From contig NZ_MASU01000005.1 of assembly GCF_003202235.1 (NCBI RefSeq), forward strand, positions 62,001-126,000: DNA of 64,000 nt, given 5' to 3'. Below are positions 42,788 to 51,696 of this stretch, in pieces. The notes beneath the pieces are model-generated. The model ran no database searches, was not told where the DNA came from, and was given only the letters and a program-made list of their open reading frames with translations. How positions within the stretch are numbered: the first letter of the stretch is position 1; each line of letters opens with the position of its first letter. Origin of the DNA: Prauserella flavalba. Lineage in GTDB: Bacteria > Actinomycetota > Actinomycetes > Mycobacteriales > Pseudonocardiaceae. The position numbers and the translations under genes were made by a program.

Positions 42788-43396
42788 GTGCCGGCAGACG
42801 AGGGCGAGGCGGCCGCGGTGCAGCGGCAGCAGCTGTTCACCGACGCGGTGGTGGCGATCGCGATCACCTTGCTCGCGCTGGGATTGCCCGTGCCGCAAGG
42901 GCGCACCAACGCCGACCTGCTGAGCTCGGCGGGGGAGCATTGGGACGACTACCTCGCGTTCGGCATCAGCTTCGTGGTCATCTTTCTGCGCTGGTCCGGT
43001 CATCACCGCGTGTTCCGCCATGTCGTGGGCACCGACCGCGTGGTGGGCGTGCTCACGGCCTGCTGGTTGTTCCTGATGGTGCTCACCCCGTTTGCGACGG
43101 AGGTGCTCAGCGGGGACGGCGCCTTCCAGGCGCGGTTCGGGTTCTACGCGTTTATCCAAGCCGCCCTGAGCCTGATCTTCCTGGCGCTGGTGCGGCACGT
43201 GAAGCGCGCCGGGCACGTACGGGACGGCACACCGGTGCGCATGTTCCGGCACGCCGTCTCCGGGTCGGCCGTTACGGCTGTGGCGTTCCTCGTGTCGATC
43301 CCGGTAGCGTTCGTGACGCAGTGGGCGTTCGCGTGCTGGGCCGCGATCCCGTTGTTCGTCCGCCCGGTCCGTCGGCTATGGTCGAGACCGGTGTGA
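42788..43396 (+). CDS. TMEM175-family potassium channel (DUF1211)
   Basis: 202 residues from a GTG at 42788 (a GTG at 42764 is possible). Begins RQQLFTDAVVAIAITLLAL, the RxxxFSD-like pore helix of bacterial TMEM175, with the hydrophobic gate residues following. Six membrane helices, one repeat, as expected for bacterial members that tetramerise. Variant FTD for FSD. No partner gene evident. Confidence 0.82.
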   Translation: MPADEGEAAAVQRQQLFTDAVVAIAITLLALGLPVPQGRTNADLLSSAGEHWDDYLAFGISFVVIFLRWSGHHRVFRHVVGTDRVVGVLTACWLFLMVLTPFATEVLSGDGAFQARFGFYAFIQAALSLIFLALVRHVKRAGHVRDGTPVRMFRHAVSGSAVTAVAFLVSIPVAFVTQWAFACWAAIPLFVRPVRRLWSRPV

Positions 43397-43476
43397 TCGC
43401 GTCGCGCGAGAGTCTCAGGGAGTGCGCGCCCATGGTGGCCGAGGACGACATCTCCGGGTGATACCCGGTCCGGCCG

Positions 43477-43503
43477 GCGGTGCCCGCCATCAGGCGGCAC
43501 CGC
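43477..43503 (+). promoter_or_regulatory. Hairpin in the leader of the ABC-F gene
   Basis: GCGGTGCC (43477-43484) pairs with GGCACCGC (43496-43503) around an 11-base loop, about 80 bases before the GTG of the ABC-F gene. A nine-codon frame (MVAEDDISG) ends just upstream at 43461. Antibiotic-inducible ABC-F genes are often controlled by leader attenuation, so this is a possible attenuator or a terminator for the previous gene. Confidence 0.35.
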
Positions 43504-43581
43504 TATCGGTCGTGTCCTCTTTCCCCTGATCCATCCCGGGTGGCTTGCCGCTGCCCGCATCGCGCGTGAGGACTTTCCTTC

Positions 43582-45216
43582 GTGTCCAAGACTTTCATCG
43601 TGTGTTCCGGCCTGTCCTTCTCCTGGCCCGACGGCACCCCGGTGTTCGAGAACCTCGGCTTCACGGTCGGGGCGGGCCGCACCGGCCTCGTCGCACCCAA
43701 CGGGGCGGGCAAGAGCACCCTGCTCAAGCTGATCGCGGGCGAGTACGTGCCCTCGGCCGGGTCCGTCACTGTCGACGGTGTGCTCGGCTACCTGCCGCAG
43801 ACGCTGCCGCTCGACGGTGAGCCGACCGTGGCCGACGTGCTGGAGATCGCCCCGGTCGTCCGTGCGCTGGCCGCCATCGAGGCGGGTGACGCGAGCGAGG
43901 AGCACTTCACCACGATCGGCAACGACTGGGACATCGAGGAGCGGGCCCGCGCCGAGCTGGACCGGCTCGGGCTCGCCGACGTCGCGCTACACCGCAGGCT
44001 CGGAACCCTCAGCGGCGGCCAGGTCGTTTCCCTCGGCCTCGCCGCGCAGCTGCTGAAACGGCCCGACGTGCTCGTGCTCGACGAGCCCACCAACAACCTC
44101 GACCGCGAGGCGAGGACCCGCCTGCACGCCGTGCTCGGCGACTGGAAGGGCTGCCTGCTGCTGGTGAGCCACGACCGGGAGCTGCTCGACCGGATGGACC
44201 GGATCGCCGAGCTCGAACCCGGCCGGCTGCGCGGCTACGGCGGGAACTTCACCGAGTACGAGGCGGCGAAACAGGCCGAGCGTGAGGTCGCGGAGAAGAA
44301 CCTGCGCAGCGCCGAGCAGGAGCTCAAGCGCGAGAAGCGGGAGCTGCAGCAGGCCCGCGAGCGGGCCGCCCGCCGCGCGAGCGCGGGCGCGCGCAACAAC
44401 GCCGACATCCCGAGGATCGTGCGGGGCATGCTGCAGCGGCGCGCCCAGGAGTCCGCGGCCAAGGCGGACGACGTGCATTCCCAGCGCGTCGAGGGCGCCA
44501 AGGCCAAAGTGGACGAAGCCGACCGTGCGCTGCGCGAGGACGAGACGATGGCCCTGTCCCTGCCGGACACCCTGGTTCCCGCCGGGCGGACCGTGTTCCA
44601 CGGCGAGCGGATCCAGGTGCGTCACGACGGCCGTGCGCTGTTCGCGGGCGACGGACTGGACCTCGCGATCCGCGGCCCCGAGCGAATCGCGCTCACCGGC
44701 GCCAACGGCGCGGGCAAGTCGACGCTGCTGCGGGTCGTGGCCGGTCTGGCCGAACCCGACAGCGGGGTGATGAGCAGGGCGCACGGCCGGGTCGCCTACC
44801 TGTCACAGCGGCTCGACCTGCTCGATCTGGAGCGCAGCACGGCGGAGAACCTGCGCGCGTTCGCGCCCGGCAAGCCCACCACCGAGACCATGCACCTGCT
44901 GGCCCGCTTCCTGTTCCGCGCGGAGCGGGCGGACCTGCCGGTGGGCGCCCTTTCCGGTGGCGAGCGGCTGCGCGCGACCCTGCTGTGCGTGCTGTGCGCC
45001 GAGCCCGCGCCGCAGCTGCTGCTGCTCGACGAGCCCACCAACAACCTCGACCTGCCCAGCGTGCGGCAGCTGACCGGTGCCCTGAACTCCTACCGGGGCG
45101 CGTTCGTGGTAGTCAGCCACGACCACCGGTTCCTCGCCGAGATCGGGGTGAACCGCTGGCTGCGGCTCGCCGGGGGCGCGCTGACCGAGACGGGGCCGCT
45201 GGAGCCGTCGGAGTAG
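43582..45216 (+). CDS. ABC-F family ribosome-associated ATPase (possible antibiotic-protection protein)
   Basis: 544 residues, GTG start. Two ABC domains without membrane segments. Walker A: APNGAGKSTLLKLIAGE and GANGAGKSTLL. Signatures: LSGGQVVSLG and LSGGERLRATL. Walker B: LVLDEPTNNLD and LLLDEPTNNLD. The linker between them (about 225-325) is long, Arg/Lys-rich and coiled-coil-like (REKRELQQARERAARRAS), the P-site tRNA interaction region. Relatives include translation factors and macrolide/lincosamide protection proteins; which applies is not decided by sequence. Confidence 0.9.
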   Translation: MSKTFIVCSGLSFSWPDGTPVFENLGFTVGAGRTGLVAPNGAGKSTLLKLIAGEYVPSAGSVTVDGVLGYLPQTLPLDGEPTVADVLEIAPVVRALAAIEAGDASEEHFTTIGNDWDIEERARAELDRLGLADVALHRRLGTLSGGQVVSLGLAAQLLKRPDVLVLDEPTNNLDREARTRLHAVLGDWKGCLLLVSHDRELLDRMDRIAELEPGRLRGYGGNFTEYEAAKQAEREVAEKNLRSAEQELKREKRELQQARERAARRASAGARNNADIPRIVRGMLQRRAQESAAKADDVHSQRVEGAKAKVDEADRALREDETMALSLPDTLVPAGRTVFHGERIQVRHDGRALFAGDGLDLAIRGPERIALTGANGAGKSTLLRVVAGLAEPDSGVMSRAHGRVAYLSQRLDLLDLERSTAENLRAFAPGKPTTETMHLLARFLFRAERADLPVGALSGGERLRATLLCVLCAEPAPQLLLLDEPTNNLDLPSVRQLTGALNSYRGAFVVVSHDHRFLAEIGVNRWLRLAGGALTETGPLEPSE

Positions 45217-45217
45217 C

Positions 45218-45781
45218 TCAGGAGTAGCGGCGGCGCGCGATGAGCCATCCCGCGCCGCCCAGCACGACGGCGGCCAGCGCCACCCCGCCCCACAGCAGGG
45301 GGGCCGGGGTGTCCGGCTCGCCGAGCCGCACGTCGCCGCCGGGCAGCGGTGTCCGCCCCTCGCCGAACGGGAGGTTGTTCGCGAGGCCGGCCGGACGGGT
45401 GCCGTCGCACGGGGCGGTGGACAGGCGGCCCTCCGGCTCCGGGTTCCGTTGGGCGAACACCAGCGTCGCTCCGCTCAGCGACAGCCCGCAGCTGTTGGCG
45501 CTACCGGGGGTCTCGACCTGCTGGGTCGCGCGTGCCTGTCCCTTGTAGACCCGCGTGACCGCGAACGTCGCCGTGTCGACGTGGACGTTCTCCGGCGTGC
45601 CCTGCTCCCGGCCGGTCACCGTGCCCGTGAACACCGCGTCCGCGCGGGCGAACCGCGCGGCGTCGGTGCTCTCGGCACACGAGCAGGCGTGCGCCGCGGG
45701 TGCCGACAGCACCACCGCGACGGGCACCAGCGCCAGCACGGCGAGAACGAGCAGGACGGTACGTCCCGTACGGCGGATCAT
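45218..45781 (-). CDS. Exported, membrane-anchored TIMP/netrin-like domain protein
   Basis: 187 residues. Signal peptide (about 1-32) ending AHA before CSCAES. The mature start Cys-x-Cys plus ARADAVFTGTVTG, VTRVYKGQ and the later NSCGLSL and TAPCDG cysteines match the NTR/TIMP-like fold. One C-terminal helix (APLLWGGVALAAVVLGG) and RRR anchor it, so the domain faces outside. Such proteins are common in actinobacteria; their ligand is unknown. Confidence 0.82.
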   Translation of the reverse strand: MIRRTGRTVLLVLAVLALVPVAVVLSAPAAHACSCAESTDAARFARADAVFTGTVTGREQGTPENVHVDTATFAVTRVYKGQARATQQVETPGSANSCGLSLSGATLVFAQRNPEPEGRLSTAPCDGTRPAGLANNLPFGEGRTPLPGGDVRLGEPDTPAPLLWGGVALAAVVLGGAGWLIARRRYS

Positions 45782-45851
45782 CGCGGGGCTCCCTCCGGCC
45801 TCGGCACCGACATACCCCAGACGGTGCCGCGGGCGCGGAGGGTTGCACCGC

Positions 45852-46442
45852 TCAGCGGTTCGCCGCCTCCCTGGCCGCCTGCTCCACCCGCTCCCGGTAC
45901 TCCGACCACCAGCGCTGGTCGCCGGGGGCCAGGTTGTCGACGTCGGCCCGCAGCCCCGCGGCGCCGTCGATGAGCTCGCGGACGATGTCGGCGTGCCCCG
46001 CGTGGCGGTGGGTCTCGGCGATCATGTGCACCAGGACCTGGTGCAGTGTCACGTCACCCCGGCCGCCGGGCCAGTGCGGCACCCGGCCGGGAGAGTCGAG
46101 CTCCAGCGTCTCGATCGTGGTGTCCGCGTGCGCGCACACCCGCCGGTACAGCGCGACGAGGCCAGCGCGCGACTCCTCGGCCGTCGCCCACATGTCCACG
46201 TTCGGCTCCGCGTCGTCGGTGAGCCAGGGCAGCGTTTCACCGAACGGCCGGCCGAAGGTGTCCGCGAAGTACCCGAGCTCGCAGCCGGTGAGGTGCTTGA
46301 CCAGGCCGAGCAGGTTCGTTCCCGTCGGGGTCAGCGGGCGGCGGACGTCGTACTCGGAGAGCCCGTCGAGCTTCCAGAGGAGTGCGTCGCGGGCGATCTG
46401 GAGGTAGCGGTGGAGGTGGGCCTTCGCGTCCGGTGCGGTCAT
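45852..46442 (-). CDS. DinB-family (DUF664) metal-dependent protein
   Basis: 196 residues from an internal ATG. Four-helix DinB fold: LLWKLDGLSEYDVRRPLTP, NLLGLVKHLTGCELGYFAD, TLHQVLVHMIAETHRHAGH. The His triad (HLTG, HMIAE, HRHAGH) is complete, as in mycothiol- or bacillithiol-dependent transferases and the DUF664 group. Substrate unknown. Confidence 0.88.
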   Translation of the reverse strand: MTAPDAKAHLHRYLQIARDALLWKLDGLSEYDVRRPLTPTGTNLLGLVKHLTGCELGYFADTFGRPFGETLPWLTDDAEPNVDMWATAEESRAGLVALYRRVCAHADTTIETLELDSPGRVPHWPGGRGDVTLHQVLVHMIAETHRHAGHADIVRELIDGAAGLRADVDNLAPGDQRWWSEYRERVEQAAREAANR

Positions 46443-46616
46443 CACGCCAGCTTGCCACGACCGGCCAGCCGGGCGGTCGCGGTCCACTGTGGAGCCGGTG
46501 GCGGCCGGGACCGGTGCGACTACGCTATTGACACGATCGGGTGAGCTGCGTCACCCTGTCTGGGCGCTGCGCGGACTGGTTGGGATTTACCACCTGCGGT
46601 GAGATGAGGCAGCCGT

Positions 46617-48065
46617 ATGACGCAAACCGGTGGCCCGAAGCGAGAACAACCGACCCTGCCGAGCAGGCACCTGCCGCCGGTCGAGTTCCGGGACCTGCCG
46701 GAACCGGTGAGACTGCGCAAGATCACCGGCGCGAGCGTGATCATCCTCGCGACGGCCATCGGCTCGGGGGAGATGATCCTCTGGCCCTACATCACCTCGC
46801 AGGTCGGCTTCACGTTCATGTGGGCCGCGGTCGTGGGCTTCGGCATCCAGTTCTTCCTCAACATGGAGATCGAGCGCTACACGCTCGCCACGGGGGAGAC
46901 GGCGATCACCGGCTTCGCGCGGCTGTGGAAGCCCTGGTGGTGGCTGTTCATTCTGTTCGCGCTCTTCCAGAACTTCTGGCCCGGCTGGGCCACGGGCGCC
47001 GCCACGGCCGTGTCGTTCGTGTTCGACCTCGGTGAGGACGCGCCCATCGTGCCGATCACGATCGCGGCGCTGGTCGCCATCGGCATCACGCTCACCCTGT
47101 CACCGGTCGTGTACCAATGGGTCGAGAAGATCCAGGGCGTACTGGTGGGCCTGATCATGCTTTTCGTCATCGTCGCGATCCCCGCCGCCACGACAGCCGA
47201 CGCGTGGGGGTCGCTCGTCACCGAGGGCATCGGCGACATCGGCTTCCCCATCGGCCACGAGGGCCTCAGTATCGCGCTGCTGCTCGGCGCCCTCGCCTTC
47301 GCCGGCGCCGGCGGGGCCAACAACCTCGTGCAGAGCAACTACATCCGCGACAAGGGCATGGGCATGGGCCAGCACATGCCGAGGATCGTCTCCCCCGTCA
47401 CCGGGCACGAGGAGGCCCGCCCCTCGCTGGGCTACGTCTTCCCGACCGACACGGAGAACATGCGCCGCTGGCGCGGCTGGTGGAAGGTCGCCAACTGGGA
47501 GCAGTTCATCACCTTCTTCCTCATCGGCGTCGTGACTCTCGTGGTGATGGCGGTGCTCGCCTACTCGACCCTGCCGGTCGGTACGGTGAACGAGGAGGAC
47601 CTCGCCTTCCTGTTCCTCGAGGGCCAGATCCTGCAGGACTCCGTCGCGCCGTGGTTCGGCACCGCGTTCTGGTGCGCCGCCGTGTTCGCCCTGTTCTCCA
47701 CGAACCTCGGCATCATCGACTACACGTGCAGGCTGATCGCCGACCAGCTCAAGATCAACGCGTTGAAGGACAGCACGTTCTGGTCCGAGAGCAAGATCTA
47801 CGCCGCGTTCGTGTGGCTGATGATCGCGGTCGGCTCCGTGATCCTCGTGTCGGGTGTGGACCAGCCGTTCCTGCTCGTCGTGATCTCGTCCTCGATCGCG
47901 GGCGTGCAGATGTTCATCTACTCGGGACTGCTGATGCTGCTGAACCGCAAGGCACTACCGAAGCCGATCCGCACCGGGTGGGTCCGCATGGCCGTCCTGG
48001 CGGTGTCGTTCGTGTTCTTCGGCTTCCTCTCGGTCCTGCTCGTCGTCGACGCACTCGGGCTGTGA
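46617..48065 (+). CDS. Divergent Nramp-superfamily transporter lacking metal-binding motifs
   Basis: 482 residues, about 11-12 helices. The APC/Nramp fold is suggested by ASVIILATAIGSGEMILWPYI in helix 1 and AFAGAGGANNLVQSNYIRDKG in helix 6. Canonical metal carriers have DPGN in helix 1 and MPHN in helix 6; here these read GSGE and GGANN, so divalent-metal transport is unlikely in the usual way. The long loop after helix 6 (about 250-285) contains His, Arg and Glu. It is followed three bases later by a 29-residue membrane peptide. Confidence 0.8.
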   Translation: MTQTGGPKREQPTLPSRHLPPVEFRDLPEPVRLRKITGASVIILATAIGSGEMILWPYITSQVGFTFMWAAVVGFGIQFFLNMEIERYTLATGETAITGFARLWKPWWWLFILFALFQNFWPGWATGAATAVSFVFDLGEDAPIVPITIAALVAIGITLTLSPVVYQWVEKIQGVLVGLIMLFVIVAIPAATTADAWGSLVTEGIGDIGFPIGHEGLSIALLLGALAFAGAGGANNLVQSNYIRDKGMGMGQHMPRIVSPVTGHEEARPSLGYVFPTDTENMRRWRGWWKVANWEQFITFFLIGVVTLVVMAVLAYSTLPVGTVNEEDLAFLFLEGQILQDSVAPWFGTAFWCAAVFALFSTNLGIIDYTCRLIADQLKINALKDSTFWSESKIYAAFVWLMIAVGSVILVSGVDQPFLLVVISSSIAGVQMFIYSGLLMLLNRKALPKPIRTGWVRMAVLAVSFVFFGFLSVLLVVDALGL

Positions 48066-48068
48066 CCG

Positions 48069-48158
48069 GTGCTCAAACAACTCTGGCTGCGCGCGCTGCT
48101 CGGGCTGACGATCTGGCTGGTCCTCATCGGCCTCATGTGGGTCGCCGGGATTCTCTGA
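48069..48158 (+). CDS. 29-aa single-helix membrane microprotein after the Nramp-like gene
   Basis: GTG start three bases after the transporter stop, TGA at 48156. The product has a charged N terminus (two basic residues in VLKQLWLR) and one hydrophobic helix (ALLGLTIWLVLIGLMWVAGI). Spacing favours termination-reinitiation coupling. It could be a small subunit like KdpF or AcrZ. Too short for family evidence; a chance frame cannot be excluded. Confidence 0.5.
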   Translation: MLKQLWLRALLGLTIWLVLIGLMWVAGIL

Positions 48159-48162
48159 TCCG

Positions 48163-49179
48163 TCAGTCCAGCGACGCGGGGAGCCCGAACGCGGCGAGGT
48201 GCTCCGCGCCGATGAACGTGGTCAGCTCGCAGATCCGCTCGCCGCGCAGAGTCAGCACCGTGATCGACCAGCCAGCGTGCCCGCCCAGCGCGTCGTCCCA
48301 CAGGTACGCGCCCACGGCGGGCTGGCCGTTCGCGCTCGTGAGCAGGTGCCGCCAGCTGCCGCAGCTGCCCAGCGGCACCCGCACGGCGAAGTCGGTCACC
48401 GGCCCGAGACCGCGGTACCAGTGCGGCAGCGGCGGCATCGACCACGTGACGTCCTCGGTGAGCAGTGCGAGCAGCGCGTCGGCGTCGCCCCGTTCGAGCG
48501 CCGTCGTGTAGCCGGCGACGATCTCCCGCACCCTGGCGTCGTCGAGCGAACGCAGCGTCCGCTGCTGCGACACGTCCGGCACCTTCTCGGCCACGATCTT
48601 CCTCGCCCGCTGCAGCGCACTGTTGACCGACGCGGTGGTCGTGCGCATCATCTCGGCGATCTCCGCCGCCGAGAAGCCGAGCACCTCGAACAGCAGCAGC
48701 GCGGCCCGCTGGTTGCCGGGCAGATGCTGGCACGCGGCCACGAACGCGAGTTCCACGGCCTCCCGCTGCTCGTACGCGGCGTGCGCGCTGAGCGCGCCCT
48801 CGCCGAGCGCCGTGTCCGGGTAGGGGCCGAGCCACGCGACGTCGGTGCGCGGAGGGTCGCCGGTCACGGCCTGCTCGCTCGCCGGGCCGAGGTCCACCGG
48901 CAGCGCGCGTCTGCCCCGGCTCGCCACCGTGTCCAGGCAGGTCCGCGTGGCCACCGTGTAGAGCCACGACCGCAGTGAGCTGCGCCCCTCGAACCGGGAG
49001 AGGCCCTTCCACGCGCGCAACAGCGCGTCCTGCAGCGCGTCGTCGGCGTCGTGCACCGAGCCGAGCATGCGATAACAGTGCGCGTGCAGCTCGCGGCGCA
49101 GCGGCTCGACCAGCCGCGTGAAGGCCGCGTCGTCACCCTCGCGCGCGCTGGCGAGATCGGACTCGGAAATCTGGGTCAC
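48163..49179 (-). CDS. ECF sigma factor with C-terminal SnoaL-like domain (SigG/SigJ type)
   Basis: 338 residues, GTG start. Sigma-70 region 2 (LHAHCYRMLGSVHDADDAL, QDALLRAWKGLSRFEG, then SSLRSWLYTVATRTCLD) and region 4 (LPGNQRAALLLFEVLGFSA, AEIAEMMRTTTASVNSALQR) are complete. From about 215 an NTF2/SnoaL-like extension (YTTALERGDADALLALLTED, VTWSMPPLPHWYRG) replaces a separate anti-sigma factor, as in ECF groups like mycobacterial SigG and SigJ. Divergent from an alpha/beta hydrolase, a probable target. Confidence 0.9.
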   Translation of the reverse strand: MTQISESDLASAREGDDAAFTRLVEPLRRELHAHCYRMLGSVHDADDALQDALLRAWKGLSRFEGRSSLRSWLYTVATRTCLDTVASRGRRALPVDLGPASEQAVTGDPPRTDVAWLGPYPDTALGEGALSAHAAYEQREAVELAFVAACQHLPGNQRAALLLFEVLGFSAAEIAEMMRTTTASVNSALQRARKIVAEKVPDVSQQRTLRSLDDARVREIVAGYTTALERGDADALLALLTEDVTWSMPPLPHWYRGLGPVTDFAVRVPLGSCGSWRHLLTSANGQPAVGAYLWDDALGGHAGWSITVLTLRGERICELTTFIGAEHLAAFGLPASLD

Positions 49180-49254
49180 GAGCGATGATTCTGCCCCATC
49201 GCGGCGGTCACGTACGTCGACAACGCCTTTTCCAGCTCCACAGGGAGGACCCCG

Positions 49255-50085
49255 ATGAACCACACCACCGCCACCGTCACCACCGGCACGCTGCGGGTTC
49301 CCGACGCCACGCTGTACTACGAGGTGCGGGGCAGCGGCCCCGTCGTCGTGCTGGTCGGCGCCCCGATGGACGCGCGCTCGTTCGAGCCGCTCGCCGACCT
49401 GCTCGCCACCGACCACACCGTGCTCACCACCGACCCGAGGGGCATCAACCGCAGCCAGGTCGACGACCCCACCCGCGACTCCACCCCCGAGCAGCGCGCC
49501 GGCGACCTGTCCCGCCTGCTGACCCACCTCGGCGCCGGCCCGGCCGCCGTGCTGGGCTCCAGCGGCGGAGCCGTCAGCGTGCTCGCCCTCGCGCAGGCCC
49601 ACCCGGAGCAGGTGCACACCGTGATCGCCCACGAGCCGCCGCTCAACGAGCTACTCGCCGACCGTGAGCAGCTGAGGGAGCGCACCGAGGACATCATCGC
49701 CACCTACCTCGCGGGCGACTCGCTCGGCGCGGGACGGAAGTTCCTCGCCGTGGCCAACATCCAGCTGCCCGACGAGGTCGTCGAGCAGATGTTCGGTGGC
49801 GAGCAGAGCCCGCAGGAGGCCGCCGACGCCCGCTTCCAGTACGCCCACATGCTGCGCGCGACGACACGCTGGGTACCCGACTTCGATCGCCTGCGCTCGG
49901 GCTCGCCGAGGGTCGTCGTGGGCATCGGCGAGGAATCGGGCGGCCAGCTCTGCGAGCGCACCTCCCTCGCGCTGGCCGATGGCCTCGGCATCGCGCCGAC
50001 ACTGTTCCCCGGCGATCATGTCGGTTTCGCCGGGGAACCGGCTGCGTTCAATACCCGCCTGCGGGCCGTGCTCCGCGGTGACTGA
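49255..50085 (+). CDS. Alpha/beta hydrolase
   Basis: 276 residues, ATG after AGGGAGGA. Oxyanion region GSGPVVVLVGAPMDA, nucleophile elbow GSSGGA (Ser), PRGINRS loop and C-terminal His in FPGDHVGFAGEP. An acid in the usual position is less clear (VGIGEESGG supplies Glu). It resembles small esterases/haloperoxidase-like enzymes often controlled by SnoaL-type ECF sigma factors. It lies 75 bases from the divergent sigma gene. Confidence 0.88.
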   Translation: MNHTTATVTTGTLRVPDATLYYEVRGSGPVVVLVGAPMDARSFEPLADLLATDHTVLTTDPRGINRSQVDDPTRDSTPEQRAGDLSRLLTHLGAGPAAVLGSSGGAVSVLALAQAHPEQVHTVIAHEPPLNELLADREQLRERTEDIIATYLAGDSLGAGRKFLAVANIQLPDEVVEQMFGGEQSPQEAADARFQYAHMLRATTRWVPDFDRLRSGSPRVVVGIGEESGGQLCERTSLALADGLGIAPTLFPGDHVGFAGEPAAFNTRLRAVLRGD

Positions 50086-50183
50086 AAGACCCGCCTCCAC
50101 CGGCTCGTAACGGCTTGGCGGGAATACGTGACGACTGGCCGAATCGGGCGAGTCCGCGAGAGACCGAGCCAAGTGGTCGGCTG

Positions 50184-50528
50184 AGATCGAGGGTCACTTC
50201 GTGCTCTTCCTCATCGGCGCGCGCGTGAGCCCAGGGCAATCCCTCGCGGGGTTCCGTGACCTCAGCGGACGACGCGGAATGCGGCTTCGGGGAGTTGAAG
50301 GGGTTCGCCGCCGAGACCGCCGCGGCTCATCCCGCCGCCAAGAACTACTGGCGGCGGGTGAGCCGCTACGGCCAGGGTGTCGGCATCTGGCACGAGACCT
50401 ATCTCGTGAAGGCCGGTGAGTACGAGACCGTCTACGGCAACATGCCGTCGTGCGGCCTCGGCACAGCACGCGGGAGCACGCTGCGGCGCGCCGGTGACGT
50501 AGGAACGGCTGTGGGCTCCGCCGCGTAG
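50184..50528 (+). pseudogene. Deleted, frameshifted DUF4188 (monooxygenase-like) gene
   Basis: The stub EGHFVLFLIGARV in one frame matches the N-terminal core of DUF4188. The C-terminal part (HPAAKNYWRRVSRYGQGVGI, WHETYLVKAGEYETVYGNMP) is in another frame from about 50256 to the TAG at 50528. About 60 central residues are missing between them. Nothing recognisable was seen from 50529 to 50662. Confidence 0.7.
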
Positions 50529-50662
50529 GGCCTCCTGGGCGGGCGACCCGGCGACGGGCGAGCAGCGTGACCGGTGTGGGCGGATGGTCTTCTCACCGAC
50601 GAGCGCACGGCGTGCCGGCGGTTCTGCTTCGGCTTGCGCGTCGCCGTCGTCCACGGGCGGCG

Positions 50663-50995
50663 CTAGCGGCCGAGGGCCTTTTCCAGTTCCTTCTTCGTCA
50701 TCTTGGAACGGCCCTGAATGTTGCGCTGCTTCGCCTCGTTGTAGAGCTGATCGCGCGTCGGCCCACCCGGCCCCTGCCGGTTGCCGGACCGCTTGCCGCC
50801 GCGTCGCTGCGGGGACATGTCCTTCGTGGACGTTCGGCTCGCCCGCTTCGACTCACCGGACTGCGCGCGGTTCTTGTTCACAGTGCGCGCCGCGATCTCC
50901 TCGGCCCTGTCTTCGCCGGCGCCGCGCTTCTTCTGCGAGGACTTGATGTGCTCGTACTGGCGCTCGCGTTTCTTGCTCCAAGCCTGCTGGGGCAT
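50663..50995 (-). CDS. Basic DNA-binding-like protein with Rho-N/SAP-type C terminus
   Basis: 110 residues, ATG with AAGGAGGTG, the strongest ribosome-binding site in this part of the window. Very basic throughout (SKKRERQYEHIKSSQKKRG, KRSGNRQGPGG). The C terminus DQLYNEAKQRNIQGRSKMTKKELE matches Rho termination-factor N-domain/SAP-like motifs. Homologues are commonly annotated as plasmid stabilization proteins, although the role is not established. No plasmid genes are nearby. Confidence 0.8.
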   Translation of the reverse strand: MPQQAWSKKRERQYEHIKSSQKKRGAGEDRAEEIAARTVNKNRAQSGESKRASRTSTKDMSPQRRGGKRSGNRQGPGGPTRDQLYNEAKQRNIQGRSKMTKKELEKALGR

Positions 50996-51064
50996 CGTGC
51001 ACCTCCTTGACAAGCGGTGTCCTGCCCGGGGTGCCCCGTCGCTGCGCTCGGTAAACGACCCATG

Positions 51065-51691
51065 TCAGGAGCGCACCGCGACCCCACTGATGTGCGACGA
51101 GAACGGTGTCCGGGCGTCCGGGAAGCGGTACCGGTCCAGCCTTTCGATCTCGAACCCCGCGTCCTCGATCGCGGCGGCCGTGTCCCGACCCGCGTGGCAA
51201 CCGCCCGCCATGCGGGGCCAGAAGGTCGCGTCGAGCAGCCGCTGCACCCGCACCATCGCGGGCGTGTCGGCCTTCACGTGTTCCAGGAAGCGGAGCTTTC
51301 CGCCCGCCACCAGCGCTCGGTGTATCTCCCGCAGTGCCACCGCCTGGTCGGGCACCGAGCACAGCACGAGCGACGCGACCACGGCGTCGGCACTGCCGTC
51401 TTCGACGGGCAGCCGTTCGGCGACACCGTCGACCACCTCGACCGGCACCGCGGCTTTCCTCGACTCGCTTTCCGCCAGTTGCCGCAGGTGCGGCTCCGGC
51501 TCGACCGCGATGACCCGGTCGACCGTGCCGGGGTAGTGCGCGAAGTTCAGCCCGTTGCCCGCGCCGACCTCCAGCACGGTGCCGCTCAACCCGGCCAGCA
51601 ACGCCTGCCGATGCTCGGCCATGCCGCCGCGCTCCAGGGCCCGGCTCAGCCGGGAGTAGAACCGCGCGAATATCGGATGGTGGACAGTCAT
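51065..51691 (-). CDS. SAM-dependent methyltransferase (UbiE/Methyltransf_11 type)
   Basis: 208 residues. Motif I VLEVGAGNGLNFAHYP, motif II VIAVEPEPHLRQLAE, then DGVAERLPVEDGSADAVVAS and ALVAGGKLRFLEHVKA. Related to methyltransferase-like 7 and phosphatidylethanolamine/ubiquinone-type methylases. The stop of the upstream HNH gene lies only 5 bases before its start, so the two may be cotranscribed, which is unusual for 13E12-type genes. Confidence 0.88.
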   Translation of the reverse strand: MTVHHPIFARFYSRLSRALERGGMAEHRQALLAGLSGTVLEVGAGNGLNFAHYPGTVDRVIAVEPEPHLRQLAESESRKAAVPVEVVDGVAERLPVEDGSADAVVASLVLCSVPDQAVALREIHRALVAGGKLRFLEHVKADTPAMVRVQRLLDATFWPRMAGGCHAGRDTAAAIEDAGFEIERLDRYRFPDARTPFSSHISGVAVRS

Positions 51692-51696
51692 ACCGT

